From assembly GCA_963669155.1 (NCBI GenBank), contig OZ022577.1, positions 26,009,865 through 26,073,864 of the forward strand: a DNA stretch of 64,000 bases. The letters run 5' to 3'. Made by a program: the position numbers and the translations under genes. Every line of letters starts with the position of its first letter. The stretch's first letter is position 1. Positions 1 to 12,500 of this stretch are shown here, piece after piece. Source of the DNA: Arbacia lixula. Taxonomy: Eukaryota > Echinodermata > Echinoidea > Arbacioida > Arbaciidae. The notes beneath the pieces were generated by a model. That model had not been told where the DNA came from, searched no databases, and saw only the letters and a list, made by a program, of their open reading frames with translations.

Positions 1-527
1 AAATGTCACCAGTCTATCCCCAAGTAGTGATCTATCTTTGTACCATGTTTAATGAGAATTGCATCCCTGGATTTGGATTTATTGTGAAAAAGGTCAATTT
101 TTGGCAAATTTTCACAAATTTCATTGACCTTTGACCTCTGACCTTTCAGGAATTTTACCAAAAATGTCACCAGTCTATCTCCAAGTAGTGATCCATCTTT
201 GTACCATGTTTAATGACAATTGCATGCTTGGATTTGGATTTATTGTGGAAAAGGTCATTTTTGGGCAATTTTTACAAAGTTCATTGACCTTTGACCTTTG
301 ACCTCAATTAGATTTGACCCCAATTTTACACGCTTCATTAGTGTCATGCAATACATATATGTACCAAGTTTAAAGCAAATCTGGTAAACGGTTCTCAAGA
401 TATTGCCTAAACAGATTCGGGACGGACGGGACGGACGGACGGACGGACGGACGGACTTACGGACGGACGGACGGACGGACAACCCGAAAACATAATGCCT
501 CCGGCCACTTCGTGGCGGAGGCATAAA
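1..527 (-). repeat. Head-hairpin (GTCC)n / AGGTCA-array repeat, copy 1, cut by window start
   Basis: Reverse-oriented copy of the family seen in full at 13443-14812. The head at about 497-525 is the palindrome CCTCCGGCCACTTCGTGGCGGAGG. It is followed leftwards by a (GGAC)n tract (421-481), a conserved segment ending near 300, and two body units of about 165 bp with TGACCT half-sites at 125-144 and 285-304. The element continues past the left edge. Short SVRPSV-type open frames here only reflect the GTCC repeat. Confidence 0.85.
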
Positions 528-784
528 AAGACACTTTCCGTTGGGTTTGTACACAAAATCACAAAAAAGAGCAAAATTTGCGATAAACATTGTCTAGCGA
601 TGATGCGATGTTGGTATACCCCGTCGTCATATTTCTGCCTGTATTCACACCAACTTGTTTCAAGACCTTTGCGTTCATTTAAAAGGAATCCTGATAGCTC
701 CTTCAATCAGGAATATCCCCAATGACACAGTGTATTCCATATGCTTGAATAATAGAGCACCCTGATGATCTGTGTGATAATTAC

Positions 785-2789
785 CATGGATGTTGTAAAT
801 GAAGTTGCCAGACACAAGGGCCGCCATTCCTCTGTCTAGCTTCTCAACTTTTTCAGGGAAATCTGAGTTTTCCTCACTGTACCTGCTATACTAAAGGGAC
901 ACACAAATAAAATGGAAACGGAAATGTAATGAGAGCTTTCAATTCTGATTTACAATCATCTACAGAAATGGAATAATTGGCCCATATAATTATTGTGAAA
1001 CATGAGGGCTTACATTTAATAAATATGCCCCAATCAAGCCTGCAAAGTTGTATTATCTTTTATACAAAAATTTTACACTTTTGAGCCGACACCTCAAATT
1101 GTTACTTCTGATGTTCTGTTACAAGTACCACATTGTCATCATTATGTCATTGTATGGAAAGACTACTTTATCAAACACTCAGCACACTGCTTTCCATTAT
1201 AAAGAATCAAATATATTTTTGTGGAGGCAGTTTTTCAAGCTTGATATCATGAAAGATTCACAGAACTTTGCTGTCCATCATATCTTGGGAGAATATGTTA
1301 TCAAACCACTCGGCCCACTGCTACCCATCATAAAGAATCAAATATTTTTCATGGGAGCTTCTTCTCATGCTTGATATCATAAATGGAACCCGCTGAGCAT
1401 CAAAATCCCTTTAGAAATATCAAATTTTCACAGGAGCTGTTCTGTTTCTACAGTGGCTCTTTTTCGCATTGCGAGGGCTAAACCTGCCAGAACCTATAAA
1501 GTGTATTTGTCTCACTGGTACTTTTTCAAATGCATCATCACACATATTGCAGAAAATAGAATAATTGGGGCAATGAGTACCGGTTGCAGTTCAATAACAC
1601 CCCCTCCTGTATTTGTTGAGTCCTGAGTGAGGTAGAGAGTGGTGGAAGGGTCGTCCATGTTGAAGCTGTTCACAACGATAGTCCCCTCAAAGCCCTGCGG
1701 GATCGAAGGGAGAAGGAGTAGTCAGTGACTCAAGCATAGCTGCCAAGTCAGGAATTCTGATTTGTTTTGGTAATAATGAATGATGGGTTTTGTTTTTTCT
1801 TGTGCATGGGGGAAAAGGAGGAATCTTTGTTCATATGTGAACTAAGAAGACAATGAACAAAACAATCTGTTAGTGCTCAAAGCTATCAAAAAATTAAAGG
1901 AAAAATCTAGCTCTAAAAGTATCTATTATCTTCTAGCTTTTAAACCACAGTCTCAACATGACGTTACTTCAAATCATTTATCTAAAGAGTTATTTCTGAC
2001 TGAGGAAAAAAACAAGAGCAAGGAGTGCAACATTCATTAACAACAAAGAAGCAAACAATAGTGAAGACAGAAAAGAATGTGGTAAACTGGTGTTAATGTG
2101 ATGCACAAGTAGAATTGTTAATTTTGCAGGGCTCACTGCAATTTTTTTAAGGTGGCCAGCGGGGCCACTTGAGCGTGAAATCCAGGTGGCCAAACAAATT
2201 TTCAGACAGTTCAGATATTTATCTGTATCCTATACTACATTATGCGTTAAGGCAAATTGTTCTGTTTTTGGTGGCCAGCCAGACCATCAATTCACAACTC
2301 TCAGGCCATTGGACCTTGGACCTTGGGCCACCATTAAAGACAAGCCCTGCAAAATTATCATTAAAGCCTGGGGAATCTACCTTTGGAAGTAAATATGGCT
2401 CGACAGCCCTGAACCGATAGCCTTCAATGTAGACTCCTGGTTGCTCTGCACTGAAACGAGCACTGACTACCTTTTCCTATGGGCAAGATAAAGAAATGGC
2501 ACAGAAAGGAAGATCAAGGAGGCCATATATTAGTGGGGAAATTCACCAAATAAATTAAGACACAACACTTTCATGATCAATGTAAAGGGAACAAAGATTT
2601 GTTCCATAAAATATTATGTAAACGTCGATGTAATAAGTGTGTATAACAAAGAACTTGAAAGAAAATGCTGCAAATACAATCAATGTCAATGTTTTAAAAT
2701 CTCAATATAATCAATTGTGCAAGTGCAAGCGCCCTTTCTCTCTACCTCTATATGTACTCCACCCCTCCCTCTTTCTCTCACCACCACCT

Positions 2790-2833
<44 letters not shown>

Positions 2834-5800
2834 TCACTCTCTCTCTCTCTCTCTCTCTCCCCCTCCACCTCTTTCTCTCTACCTATCATCTCCTTCATCA
2901 TAACCCCAGTGTAATGTAAACACACAAATGCACATAACTTCAAACACATAAACTCTAACCTGCCTCCATGTGTCAAAGAGTGAGACTGTCAGAGGGTGCT
3001 TAATCCCATCGGCTGCCGAGTCAAACACTCCCAGCTTGTGCAGGATGATAGGGTAGTGCACCTGTTACAAGAAATAAAAATTTAATGTTCTTTTTTGACA
3101 AAAGGAGGGATAATTTGTGCTGTGTCACAGTGTAATTTGCTGCACATTTTGGGCATATTGCTCCACAGAGTCAGCAATGTACAGCAGCCATTGGTAATTG
3201 ATCTGAACACTTATTCTCACAAATACGAGCATGCCGATTGGAATTGTTCATCAATTTTTTTAAATACTGAAATATTACCCGATGTAGGCAGGCTTCAAGC
3301 TCTTGGACATTTCTAATCAAACAAGTATACATTTTGGCCTAATACAGACAAGACTGATTCTTTACCTTTTCCAGGAGCAGTCTGATAAGAGCTGCAGTGT
3401 GAATAGTCTGTTGCAACCAGACCCAATCTTTGTAGTAGAACTTGGTTTAATATGTTGAAATGCCTGGATGCCAGGCTTTCCTTGTAGTTGGCATCACATT
3501 TTTGGCAGATGTTGCCATTTATGCAGAATTCTCTTATTTCTCTGATTTCTTACAAAATATACAGCTGGAAATTAGAAAGAATTTATTACTTGTGCATCTA
3601 CAAAGGATATTGCTCCGTCGTTATATTGCTGTTCTATAGCACAGACTGAGCATTGATAAATCTACAACTTTTTTGTACAAATTGTCACAAGGGTGTGTTT
3701 ATAGTAGAATGTCAGTTAAACATTTCAACAATTGTGACTCGGTTGTTATCATAGGAAACCTGAGGGGGGTTCCACCAAGCTGTTTGTAAGCTAAGAACGA
3801 CTTTACGCACGATTGATGATCTTATCTGTTCTTACATAGTGGGAGCTAATTTCCAACAATCATAAATTAACTGGAATAAATCATAAACTTTGTATTCAGA
3901 CACATGAAAACAACAAGAATTTGAATTGATAAATACTCGATTTCAACTTTAACTGATGCAAATCAAATTCATTGAGAATCTGATTTAACACAAGAAAGGG
4001 TCACCAGAGCTTGGTGAAACACCCCCCTGAAAACAGATTTGTTTAGAGCCCGTTCTTTGAACTGACCTTAAAATCAAACCCAATTGGTCCAGAATTCAGC
4101 CTGTAGATACCTGTGTCGTTTACTACAGTCATGGCTACAATGTCCTTCGGCTTTCCTGTGGGTTACACCATCAGTGAAGACACAAACAAATAAAATTACT
4201 TTAAATACAGCTTGGGTCATATCAAGGTCTGTGTGAAGGACTTATCCTAGAAGAAATCAATTTAGAGTACATCCAAACTAAACCTTAATTACCCCCAGAG
4301 AAGGTTGAAGCATACAATTTAAACGATAGCTTGTAAAATCAGTGCAATGTCCTGTTGTGTTAGTTGATATTTTGGGATCACTATACAGCTCTAGATTGTT
4401 GTTAAATTCTGAGGTGAAGAAGGACTCATAGAATTAAAGTGTATTATAGGTTGCTGTATATTTTGTTGTTTCTCAGCTCTTTTACTTGATAATATCTCTG
4501 TGATAACTCTCTATCTTGTTGTCTCTGCTTCTCTCTGCTTGATGACCCCTATCTCTATATGATGGATCTCTCCAAATCTGATGAATCTATGATCTGCTAG
4601 CTCGGCAAATTCTCTAATATCTCTGAATATATACTAGTTCTCTCTTAGATACAAATCAATAATTACAGCGAAGCTCCTTGCAAGGGCCAGTTTCTTGGAT
4701 GTAAAATGACTCGTACATATTCCACATAAACTGGACGTTGCTACATGTACAGCACAGTTTCTGACTACCAGTATATGCCATTTGGGAACTAGTCCCATAA
4801 AACTCCAGGGTCATTCTCCTGGTAAATGTCCAAAAACATAGATAATGATTTGGGGCAAAAGAGTAGTTAATGGAAGTATCTCACATAACAGTAACACAAT
4901 TCATCCATTGAGGGTTGCTTGGTAGAAAAGTCGGGAGAGGAAAGCACTAACATTGAACTGAAACTGGCCATTGTGTTTAACCTATCTGAAGTCTGCTTCT
5001 CAGCAGACACAGTCCCTAAATGCTTTACGTCTTCCTGATAGAGAGTCATTATTTCACTCACTTTATAAGACATAACTGAAGTTCATAACATGAAGCATTT
5101 AGAAGAAGAATGATCTAAACATATTGTATATCTATCTTAATTATACAAAGGATTCAAAAATGTAACATCCATCTCTCTCCTGTCATAGGCAAGAAACAGC
5201 AGTCCATGACAATAAGCCATTTTTGTAAAGTATTCACAACTCCCCCCCCCCCACCCCATCAGCTGCATTACTATTTATTACATTCACCTGTATTCCATAA
5301 TTAATTTCAATGGATGGGACGCAATCTGAATCTATAATCATTACTACTCAGATAAGCTTTGGGGTTACCATTAGTAATGTATTGTTTGAATGATGTGAAC
5401 AAAAATGGTTTATTACGAAGTTATACAAAATTCAACCCGTCACATGTTTTGCATACCTGTTCTTGTCATGTTCAGTGTAGAGCAGGAATATGGATCCCGT
5501 CTATAATCTGGTGGCAAATGGCACGAATGGTTTCCAATCACAAACTTGCTGCAAATCCTGTATAAGAAGATGACAGTTGAAAAGACGAATTATGTTCATT
5601 GTATTGAAAATTCACTGGAAGCAGTAAAGGAGGAGGGAAGTTGTTGTGAGCCCAAACTCTGACTTGAGAGCTTTCTATTTTTTTTTTTTTGCTATAATGA
5701 TCGAAAACCCATGAGGATAGACCAGAAGTCCACAACTAAATGAGACGCAAAGGTGCTATAAAAGAATTCACATAGCCCAATCAATGGTTAACAGCAGCTT

Positions 5801-6966
5801 AGACACAAATAGAGAGAAGGGTTCAAGAGCATCAAACAAATGAGATAAGATGCCTATACTTTGCGATTGAAGGCTGCGACGCCATTGTCACAGACTTCTC
5901 GGTCTGGCAGACTATTCCAGACTTGAATATGGATGAATGTTCTGACTGCAGAGACAGTCCTGGAGGTTGTCACAGTAGAGCATGGCTACTTCCATTCTAT
6001 AGAATTCTTAGCTTCCATTATTGTCTATAGAGAAAACTCATCTTCGTTGGGCACAGGAAATGTGGATGGTAAGGGTATTAATTCAAATTTTACCTCTTTT
6101 TCCATTTTGGATGAGTGCGGATGTACCCCAGCCAGGTATCCCGTATCGCTCTTCTGTTCTCAAAATGGTCCCTTGCTGAGAGAATCCCTAAAAATATATC
6201 ACACTTTGTCTGATGGTTGTGTCTGCCTGTATATATATAGAAAAAATAGATTGTATTTCCAGGGGGTCTACACTGTAGATCACATATTATTCATGTCAGA
6301 TCATTTCTAAAAAATTAATTTTTATTATAACTAATGTAACTGTGTAAGCATTAAAAAAATAATGCACAGTTTCCAATGTTGTAACGAATGTTAGGGATAC
6401 CTCACACTGGAAAGATAAACCATGTAAACCGGTTTTCAAGACTCAGTGACCAAAATTATGCATGTGGGTGAGCATAATGATGGATGATTTTTAAAATGAG
6501 CATGATGTTGATGTCGAAGCAAACACAAAGCCAGGAAGTTTCTTAAACTTAACCATTAACGTAACGCGAAGCCAGGCCGCCAGCAAATTCAGAAAATTGT
6601 CTTGATCATTCACAAATTGAAATATCAGTTTCAAATCAAAGTACAAGACAATTTCCCCTACATATTAAGTCTACACAAATCTACAAATAAGGGAGCCGGT
6701 CGGAGGCCCCTGAATATTGCATCAACTGAGTGCCATTCACATCACAGTAACACAATCGGTAACAACATGGTTCTAATGGCATGGGATCAGCTTACATTTT
6801 TTAGAACACGCGGGACCGAGATTAGTGGTGACGTGGACTTGCAAGACATTTCGTTACCTGAATTCCCAGTACGACTCCTCCGTCTATTGTACATGTTCTC
6901 TTCATTAACAACGATGACAGCCAGTGCCACGCCAATGGCTACCAAGACAGAAGGCCAGCCAGCCAT
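785..6966 (-). CDS. B3GALNT2: B3GALNT2-like beta-1,3-N-acetylgalactosaminyltransferase 2, 5' eight exons (partial)
   Basis: In characterised animals this enzyme adds GalNAc in beta-1,3 linkage to GlcNAc on O-mannosyl glycans (alpha-dystroglycan pathway) in the ER/Golgi. Exons on the minus strand, 5' to 3': 6966-6858, 6187-6094, 5557-5457, 4155-4067, 3061-2960, 2476-2381, 1694-1581, 890-785. All have AG/GT borders and every phase agrees, giving 270 codons. The start ATG follows an in-frame TGA four codons upstream. Residues about 5-20 are a hydrophobic signal anchor (SVLVAIGVALAVIVV), typical of type II Golgi enzymes. Exon 2 carries the GT31 signature ILSARDHFENRRAIRDTW. Further matches to the human protein from memory: DPYSC..LN.T, YPII...LGVF, ARFS, LP..FEGTIV, GGGV and GNFIYNI (human GGFIYTI). 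The DxD metal-binding motif and the rest of the catalytic domain should lie left of base 1. Family assignment is strong; it is not a plain B3GALT because the long insert between the GT31 motif and the DxD is present. Confidence 0.9.
2120..2356. mobile_element. Foldback (MITE-like) element in B3GALNT2 intron 6
   Basis: The left arm begins AATTTTGCAGGGCT and continues to AAGGTGGCC. The right arm, read as reverse complement, begins AATTTTGCAGGGCTTG and continues to ATGGTGGCC. The two arms can pair over about 30 bases with small indels. It lies 25 bp from the donor side of the 2381-2476 exon. No coding capacity. Confidence 0.65.
2791..2880. repeat. (CT)n microsatellite
   Basis: Near-pure CT dinucleotide tract with a few interruptions, in the B3GALNT2 intron next to the 2960-3061 exon. 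On the gene's own strand it reads (GA)n just after the exon. Confidence 0.95.
3409..3475. repeat. Dispersed repeat, copy a (partner at 60284-60352)
   Basis: The segment runs from tctgttgcaaccagaccc through ttggttta to a small inverted motif, GCCTGGatGCCAGGC. A diverged copy with the same order of motifs is at 60284-60352. It looks like a fragment of a dispersed element. Family unknown. Confidence 0.5.
3764..4028. mobile_element. Foldback (MITE-like) element, GGGGGGT-CACCAAGCT family
   Basis: The left end is GGGGGGTTCCACCAAGCTG and the right end is AGCTTGGTGAAACACCCCCC, so the ends are inverted repeats of about 20 bp with one small indel. It sits in B3GALNT2 intron 4 between exons 4067-4155 and 2960-3061. 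A fragment with the same right end occurs at 38208-38263. No open frame. Confidence 0.65.
5800..5975 (-). pseudogene. Decayed C-terminal end of a LINE-type reverse transcriptase ORF
   Basis: The minus-strand frame reads RTFIHIQVWNSLPDREVC followed by AAFNRKV and then a stop. A WNSLP motif with a downstream F(K/N)(R/N)(K/R) stretch is the usual C-terminal tail of LINE ORF2 proteins. Only about 55 codons remain and no upstream reverse transcriptase domain is seen, so this is a short dead fragment in B3GALNT2 intron 2. Identity rests on the motif alone. Confidence 0.5.
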
Positions 6967-8992
6967 TTTGAGTGATATTCATCTGTATTTGCCAAACCAG
7001 AGCAGAATCTCGAAGTATCCAATGGGCGCAGACATTTTCCCTGACGAGGCACTTTGCGCTGATGATTGATACATGATGCATAGCGCGCTGATATAGAGAG
7101 GATAACGGAAGCGCAAAGCAGGCGGATCGCATCAACCGGGGATCACTAATGTCATTGGATACTAATCCGTTGCCTGCTCTCGACGAAACATAATGAATGT
7201 TATCTAGTACCGTTGTCCTCCTCACTCACATCTACATGAACGTGCATAACTGAAATATAATGTACATGCATCGAATCAAAGAAGTATCTTCATTTCTGAG
7301 CGATCATCTGTCATCATTTTGGTGTTCCTTCTACATAAACATATGCATTCACATCAACAGGATTAAAACGGAAAGTCTACCCGGAACTTATGTTGGTTTT
7401 GATAATTTAAGGAGAAACATGAAAGAAACATATATTAGTGAAGATTTGACAAAAAACCGCCAAAGAATAAGAAAAACGTGACACGTGCAAGATGCTCTCC
7501 CATTATGTTGTGCGCCATAGGCCTATATGATTCCATAAATTGCTCTTCTGCATGCTTTTTGATGAAGGAATAAATATTTTTCATAGAGGTAAATATATGC
7601 GTTTAAACCTGTGTCTAATGATAAAAATGTACAGGTAAATGATGCATATATTTTTTTTTAGAAATGAACACTTTCCGAAATTGCACTACTGTACAAAACA
7701 CGTGGGAGAGCAATCTCGTAAGTGACGTCACAAAATTAAGATTTTAAAAACATAACTTTCTTACCCTTTGACGGATTTTCGTCAAAGAAAAAACGTTCAC
7801 TTAATGTTTCTTTCTTTGTGGGCTTTCCCTTTAAAGCCGAAATAAAGAGTTGATGTGCTCAATCAAATGTTGTATGTCATCTTGGTGACCATTCCACACG
7901 ACCATGCATGAAGCAAGTACAAATCACTTAAATAATTTGGGTTACGTGATACTCCTAGATTAATTGTACCCAGCATTCCGTCCATACAGACAAGATCTGA
8001 AGAAGAAATGCGGATCGTGCTGCACATGATGTGGTGTTGCACTGATGCCAATGCAAGTGACAGTGCTCAATTACAAGAAAAATCTCTTTTGTAAGTTGTT
8101 TCCTTTTATGAAACTAGGGCAGTATAAGGGAAATATTTAGGTTTCCTTACATGACTGTTATAAAGGTTGACTGCGTTCGAATACTGTATATAACGTATGT
8201 TTTATTCTTATCAAGTGCTTCTTAACTGTAGAATGCTATTTCCAATCTTTCATGATGTATCATGAAAAAAGAGAAGAAATTGAAGTTTGTGTTCAATATT
8301 CATCCACTGTCATTGCAAGGCTTATTCCTCTTGTACTTGTTTTTTTTTTTTTTAAGGAAGAATAGTTTAAATAGCATGTACATTGGCAATAAAAGCCATG
8401 CAATGCAAGCTGTGACGGTACACTTTCCTTCTGTCCTCTCAACATGAAAGCACTACTATGTTAACAATATCATTTAAAGGCTTAATTTTTTTCTTGTTTT
8501 GTTCAAGTCAGGGCACGTGCGATTGAGGAGCTCTTCTCAATATTACAAAGGGGGTATGGTTTCACACTTCCGTGACTATTGTGAGGGACACTACCACATG
8601 ACCGTCATGTGTACAGGGCTGTAAAAAAAAAGTAAAAAAGTATTTTATGTACACAAAAATCTGAGGTGCAATTTAGGGTATTAACGTGCCCACATTGAAC
8701 GAAGTTTTAATTGATGATGTTTATGCTACCTGAGGTACCGTAGCACCTAATGTTGAAATTTCAGCGTTGCACCCTATGTATATGTTCTGTGAAAATGACC
8801 ATATTTAAATCAGGTCAAAATTGCACGTTTGAATTATTTGGTTGTGATATTTGTGGCTACACCTGTATCAAAGTAGAGCGAACTTTTACTGTACTATAAT
8901 GAAACGCCATGAGACAGGAAAGATATAGAAATAGGTAATAGAAATAGAAAGAGAGAAAGAGAAAGAGAGAGGGAAAGAGAAAGAGAAAGAGG

Positions 8993-9027
<35 letters not shown>

Positions 9028-9479
9028 AAAGACGACAAACAGAAAGGAAATAGAAGAAGGAAAGGTTAAAAAGAAAAAAGAAAAGAAAGATATAAAGAGC
9101 ACCAGAGAATGAGGACTAAGATCGGAAAAGCAAAGAAGAGGGGGTAAAGAAAGTCTAAAAAAGGAAACATCACGTTTCAATGCGATAATGAATATTTCAA
9201 TACATGTTGTGTCTCATACATTGTACATTTTAGTTACATACTATTTTGCTTTTGCCCCTATTCACCAGCAGCACTGCCTGACATCGGAATAGGTAATTTT
9301 TGTGTTTTCCCCCCAAACGCACCCCTTAAAAAAGCTGGTGACGGCGCTGTAAGGTTGTGAATAGTGTTCATATTGATATTTCATATTTTTATGTCACTTT
9401 GAATTCAAGGCATCTTCATTCCGATTATTTTAACGTGTCTATTATTTTTTTTTTCTTTTTTAACGTCCGCATGTGAGCT
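6967..9479. other. Intergenic region between divergent B3GALNT2 and TBCB
   Basis: About 2.5 kb separate the two start codons. The first 250 bp (to about 7220) are relatively CpG-rich and probably include the B3GALNT2 promoter and 5' leader. The rest is AT-rich with no exon-like frames; the (GA)n tract at 8942-9030 is the only repeat I see. Confidence 0.5.
8942..9031. repeat. (GA)n purine tract
   Basis: GAAA/GAGA-rich tract ending in pure (GA)n at about 8995-9023. It lies in the intergenic region upstream of TBCB, and the purine bias on the plus strand continues to about 9165. Confidence 0.9.
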
Positions 9480-9597
9480 ACCATATTATGTACGAAAGCT
9501 CCAGATAGAACTTAGTCACAGTTGCAATTTGGAAAATTCAAATCTCAACTTAGTTTACTGCCAGAAAGTCGTTGTATATCGCTTTATTCTAGAAATC

Positions 9598-12500
9598 ATG
9601 GCGGGCGATTATACTGTTGTTACTGCGAGCATGGTGAATGTTCAGATTTCCAGCTCCCTTACGTCATTTGCTTCGGAAAAACGTTTTGCGAAAGACATTA
9701 CAATTGCACAACTTAAGGTAAGTAACGTAAATTTGAACGAGTGGGACTGAATTACAGTGATTGTCGTCTGGGGTGTGACTGTGAAATCGACCATCGTCAT
9801 CGAACAAGAACAACAAACGCATATCGTTTTTCCTTCATTACTTTTCAGAGATTGTGGTAACTTAGTCTTTGTAATTGACAACAAAATGATCACTGTAACT
9901 TCAGCGTAAGTGACAGAGATTGCATACCCCAATTTTGTTCGCTGGCATGGTGACTGTCAATCACTCCGCACTCGCCAGCATGCATATGCAGTCGTCTTAC
10001 TCTTTGGAAGTTCACATGAAAGTAACTGATTCAGGTCATGGATATGGCGATAAAATAAAGGTACATGTCTATGAAGAAATCAAGATCATTAATAGTGAGT
10101 TTAATCAAATGAAAGTCCACAAAAAAGATGACGTCTTGACTTGTCTTGAGTCTAGTCAAAATGTTCTGACTTGGCACTTTCAAATTGTAGGTCTGCATGG
10201 TCTGGGTGACCGACTAGCCCCGGGACTGCTCCCGCGCAGCGGGAGCGTCCTGAGGGCTCGCCACCAATTTCCCAGCATGTCTGGTCCGACTACCGAGAAA
10301 TCAACCCGTGCACATGAATGAATTACTCATTTCAAGTACATTTATCACATATAAATGGCTAAATGTATTGAATGTATACCTGAGCTATAAAACTGTTTGA
10401 AAATGCTAAGCAACGTGACATATTACCTCTTCACATATGATCATGATCTTTGTAACAAATACGGTTCGCCGAGGCTGCCATCTTGGCTGCTTCAAAAACG
10501 TATACTGTAAATAGGAACTGGCGAATGCGCATTAAGTTTTGCATCGCAGCTGCTGTCGTGCGATTCTGAACCACTTTAGGTCGAAAACAATTTTTAAAAA
10601 TGCAACATGGATTGAATTCATCTTCAAACCAACTACGGAATTATTCAGGTATATATTTTACTTAAATACGTGCAGTAGATTTGAGATTTGAGTTACAGAA
10701 TTGCTGAAACCAACTAATATAATCACTGCTAATCTCGACTTCCTTACTTCAAAGCTCCGTGCTACGCAGCCCGCTCACTGCGTGAGCGGGCTGGTCGCAG
10801 TAAGGTGACCGACCAACAGCGCAAAAGGCTAAATAATTATCTTTTTTCTCAACCTCCCACAAAAATTGCCGTATGCTCTAAAAATGCAAAAATAAATCGA
10901 ACAAAGATTTTTTTTTCCATTTTTTTATTTAATGGAAAAGGGAATTTGGTTTCAACCATTGCCATGCATGAGATTGAATGAATCATATTGAAGATGCATG
11001 ATTGGCTCATATGGCATTAATATTCAAGCAACTCTTTCATTTTTCTCTGTTTTTCTTCCTTCTCCTTTGTTCCTTAGGGAAAACTTGAACTGATCACAGG
11101 ATGTGCAGCTTCAGCAACAGATCTGGAATTGTACAGTTCAGAAGAGAAGCTTATCGGACCCATGGACAATGATGGCGCCCTTCTAGGCTCGTATCCAATA
11201 GAGGATGACATGAGAATCCATGTAAGATATTTTTTTCTGCCGCATTTTTCTGAATGTTTCATATACAGCTCAAATATATTGTATGTATTACATTTTGACC
11301 AGTTAATATTTGGTAACTGACACAAAGAAAATGAAGACTGGTAGTGAAGAAAAGATGAAGAAAACACAGGACAAGTTGTTTCATTTGAAATGTTGCACAT
11401 CATTGCACTTTGTTTCTTATTTACTTTGATGTAGTTATCATTAACATGTGCGCAGCTAGATGTATTTAGCAGTCCTTGATAATGTGCTTGTGTTATAAGC
11501 AAATGCTATGACGATGCTTTGATGTGATTGAATACATATCTGCATATCTTCATCTCACAAATTAGGTTATCAACAGAGATGGAAGTCGTGCACAAGGAGA
11601 ATTTGAAGATGTCTCCAGAGTGGAGAAATTTGAAATCTCCAAAGATGAATACGACAAGAGAACAGGTATGTGGTATGGGTAAAGAACTGGATCCTTGCTG
11701 ATGGGATCTACATGATGTTATAAAGCCATACTCGACCATATTTGTTGGACATTATGTACAACAACAAAAAAAAGAAATTGGTGCAATCAGCAGCCAAAAA
11801 TCCCTTCAAAACTGAATGAAGAATTTGATGTATATCTAAAATAAATTGTTTCAATATGTGCAGTTCATTTATTGATTCTTATATATTTAGGTTTTCATTC
11901 TAACTTACTAAAGTCAATGAATGCACTCTTACCAAAGAATTTTTATAGGTTTAAATTCAGATCTTTGTATTTCAACTGAAAAATGCAACATCAAATTGAG
12001 ATATGTTGCAGGCTAATCACAAAATGTCTTGAAGAAAAGTGAGGGGAGGAAGTGTTTGTTGATTGCTTGAGTGTGTTTGTCTCATTCAGACTCTGTGAGG
12101 GCCTTCAAGATGAAGAACAAGATGGGTCAGTTTAAGGAGGTCAGTCCTGAGGAGCAGGCCAGGATAGACAAGGAGAAGGCAGAAAAAGCCGCCGAAGAGG
12201 AGAGGCTAGCCCTCGCCATCACAGTGGGCTCCAGGTGTGAAGTCGCTGTACCAAACGCCCCTCCAACAAAGAGGGGCACAGTCAGATATGTTGGTAGGTG
12301 CCTACCTATTTTAATTTATTTTGCTCTGACTTGCTGTCACTATAGGGCCGTTTCATAAGGCTGTTTGAAAACTATGCATGACTGGTGACCTGTTCTTGTG
12401 CTAAATGAAATACCACAATTTGTCCCTGTTTAACATAATATCCTACAAATCCTAATCAAATTTGACAAACTATAACTTTGTATTAATCTACAAAGATCAC

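Noticed and set aside
255-706. Frames with [10 protein letters not shown] repeats (also near 13446 and 29185)
   Set aside because: Products of the (GTCC)n tract in a non-coding repeat, not genes.
677-784. Read-through of the last B3GALNT2 exon as NYHTDHQGALLFKHM to a stop
   Set aside because: A CATG|GTAATT donor at 785 ends the homology at GNFIYNIH; the following frame has no resemblance to the enzyme and lacks the catalytic motifs.
3366-3410. Possible minus-strand exon reading TIHTAALIRLLLEK
   Set aside because: B3GALNT2 exons 4067-4155 and 2960-3061 already join in phase and match the human protein without an insert; the acceptor lies in a dispersed repeat.
6602-7069. 155-codon open frame on the plus strand
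   Set aside because: It runs antisense across the first coding exon of B3GALNT2 (6858-6966) and resembles no protein.
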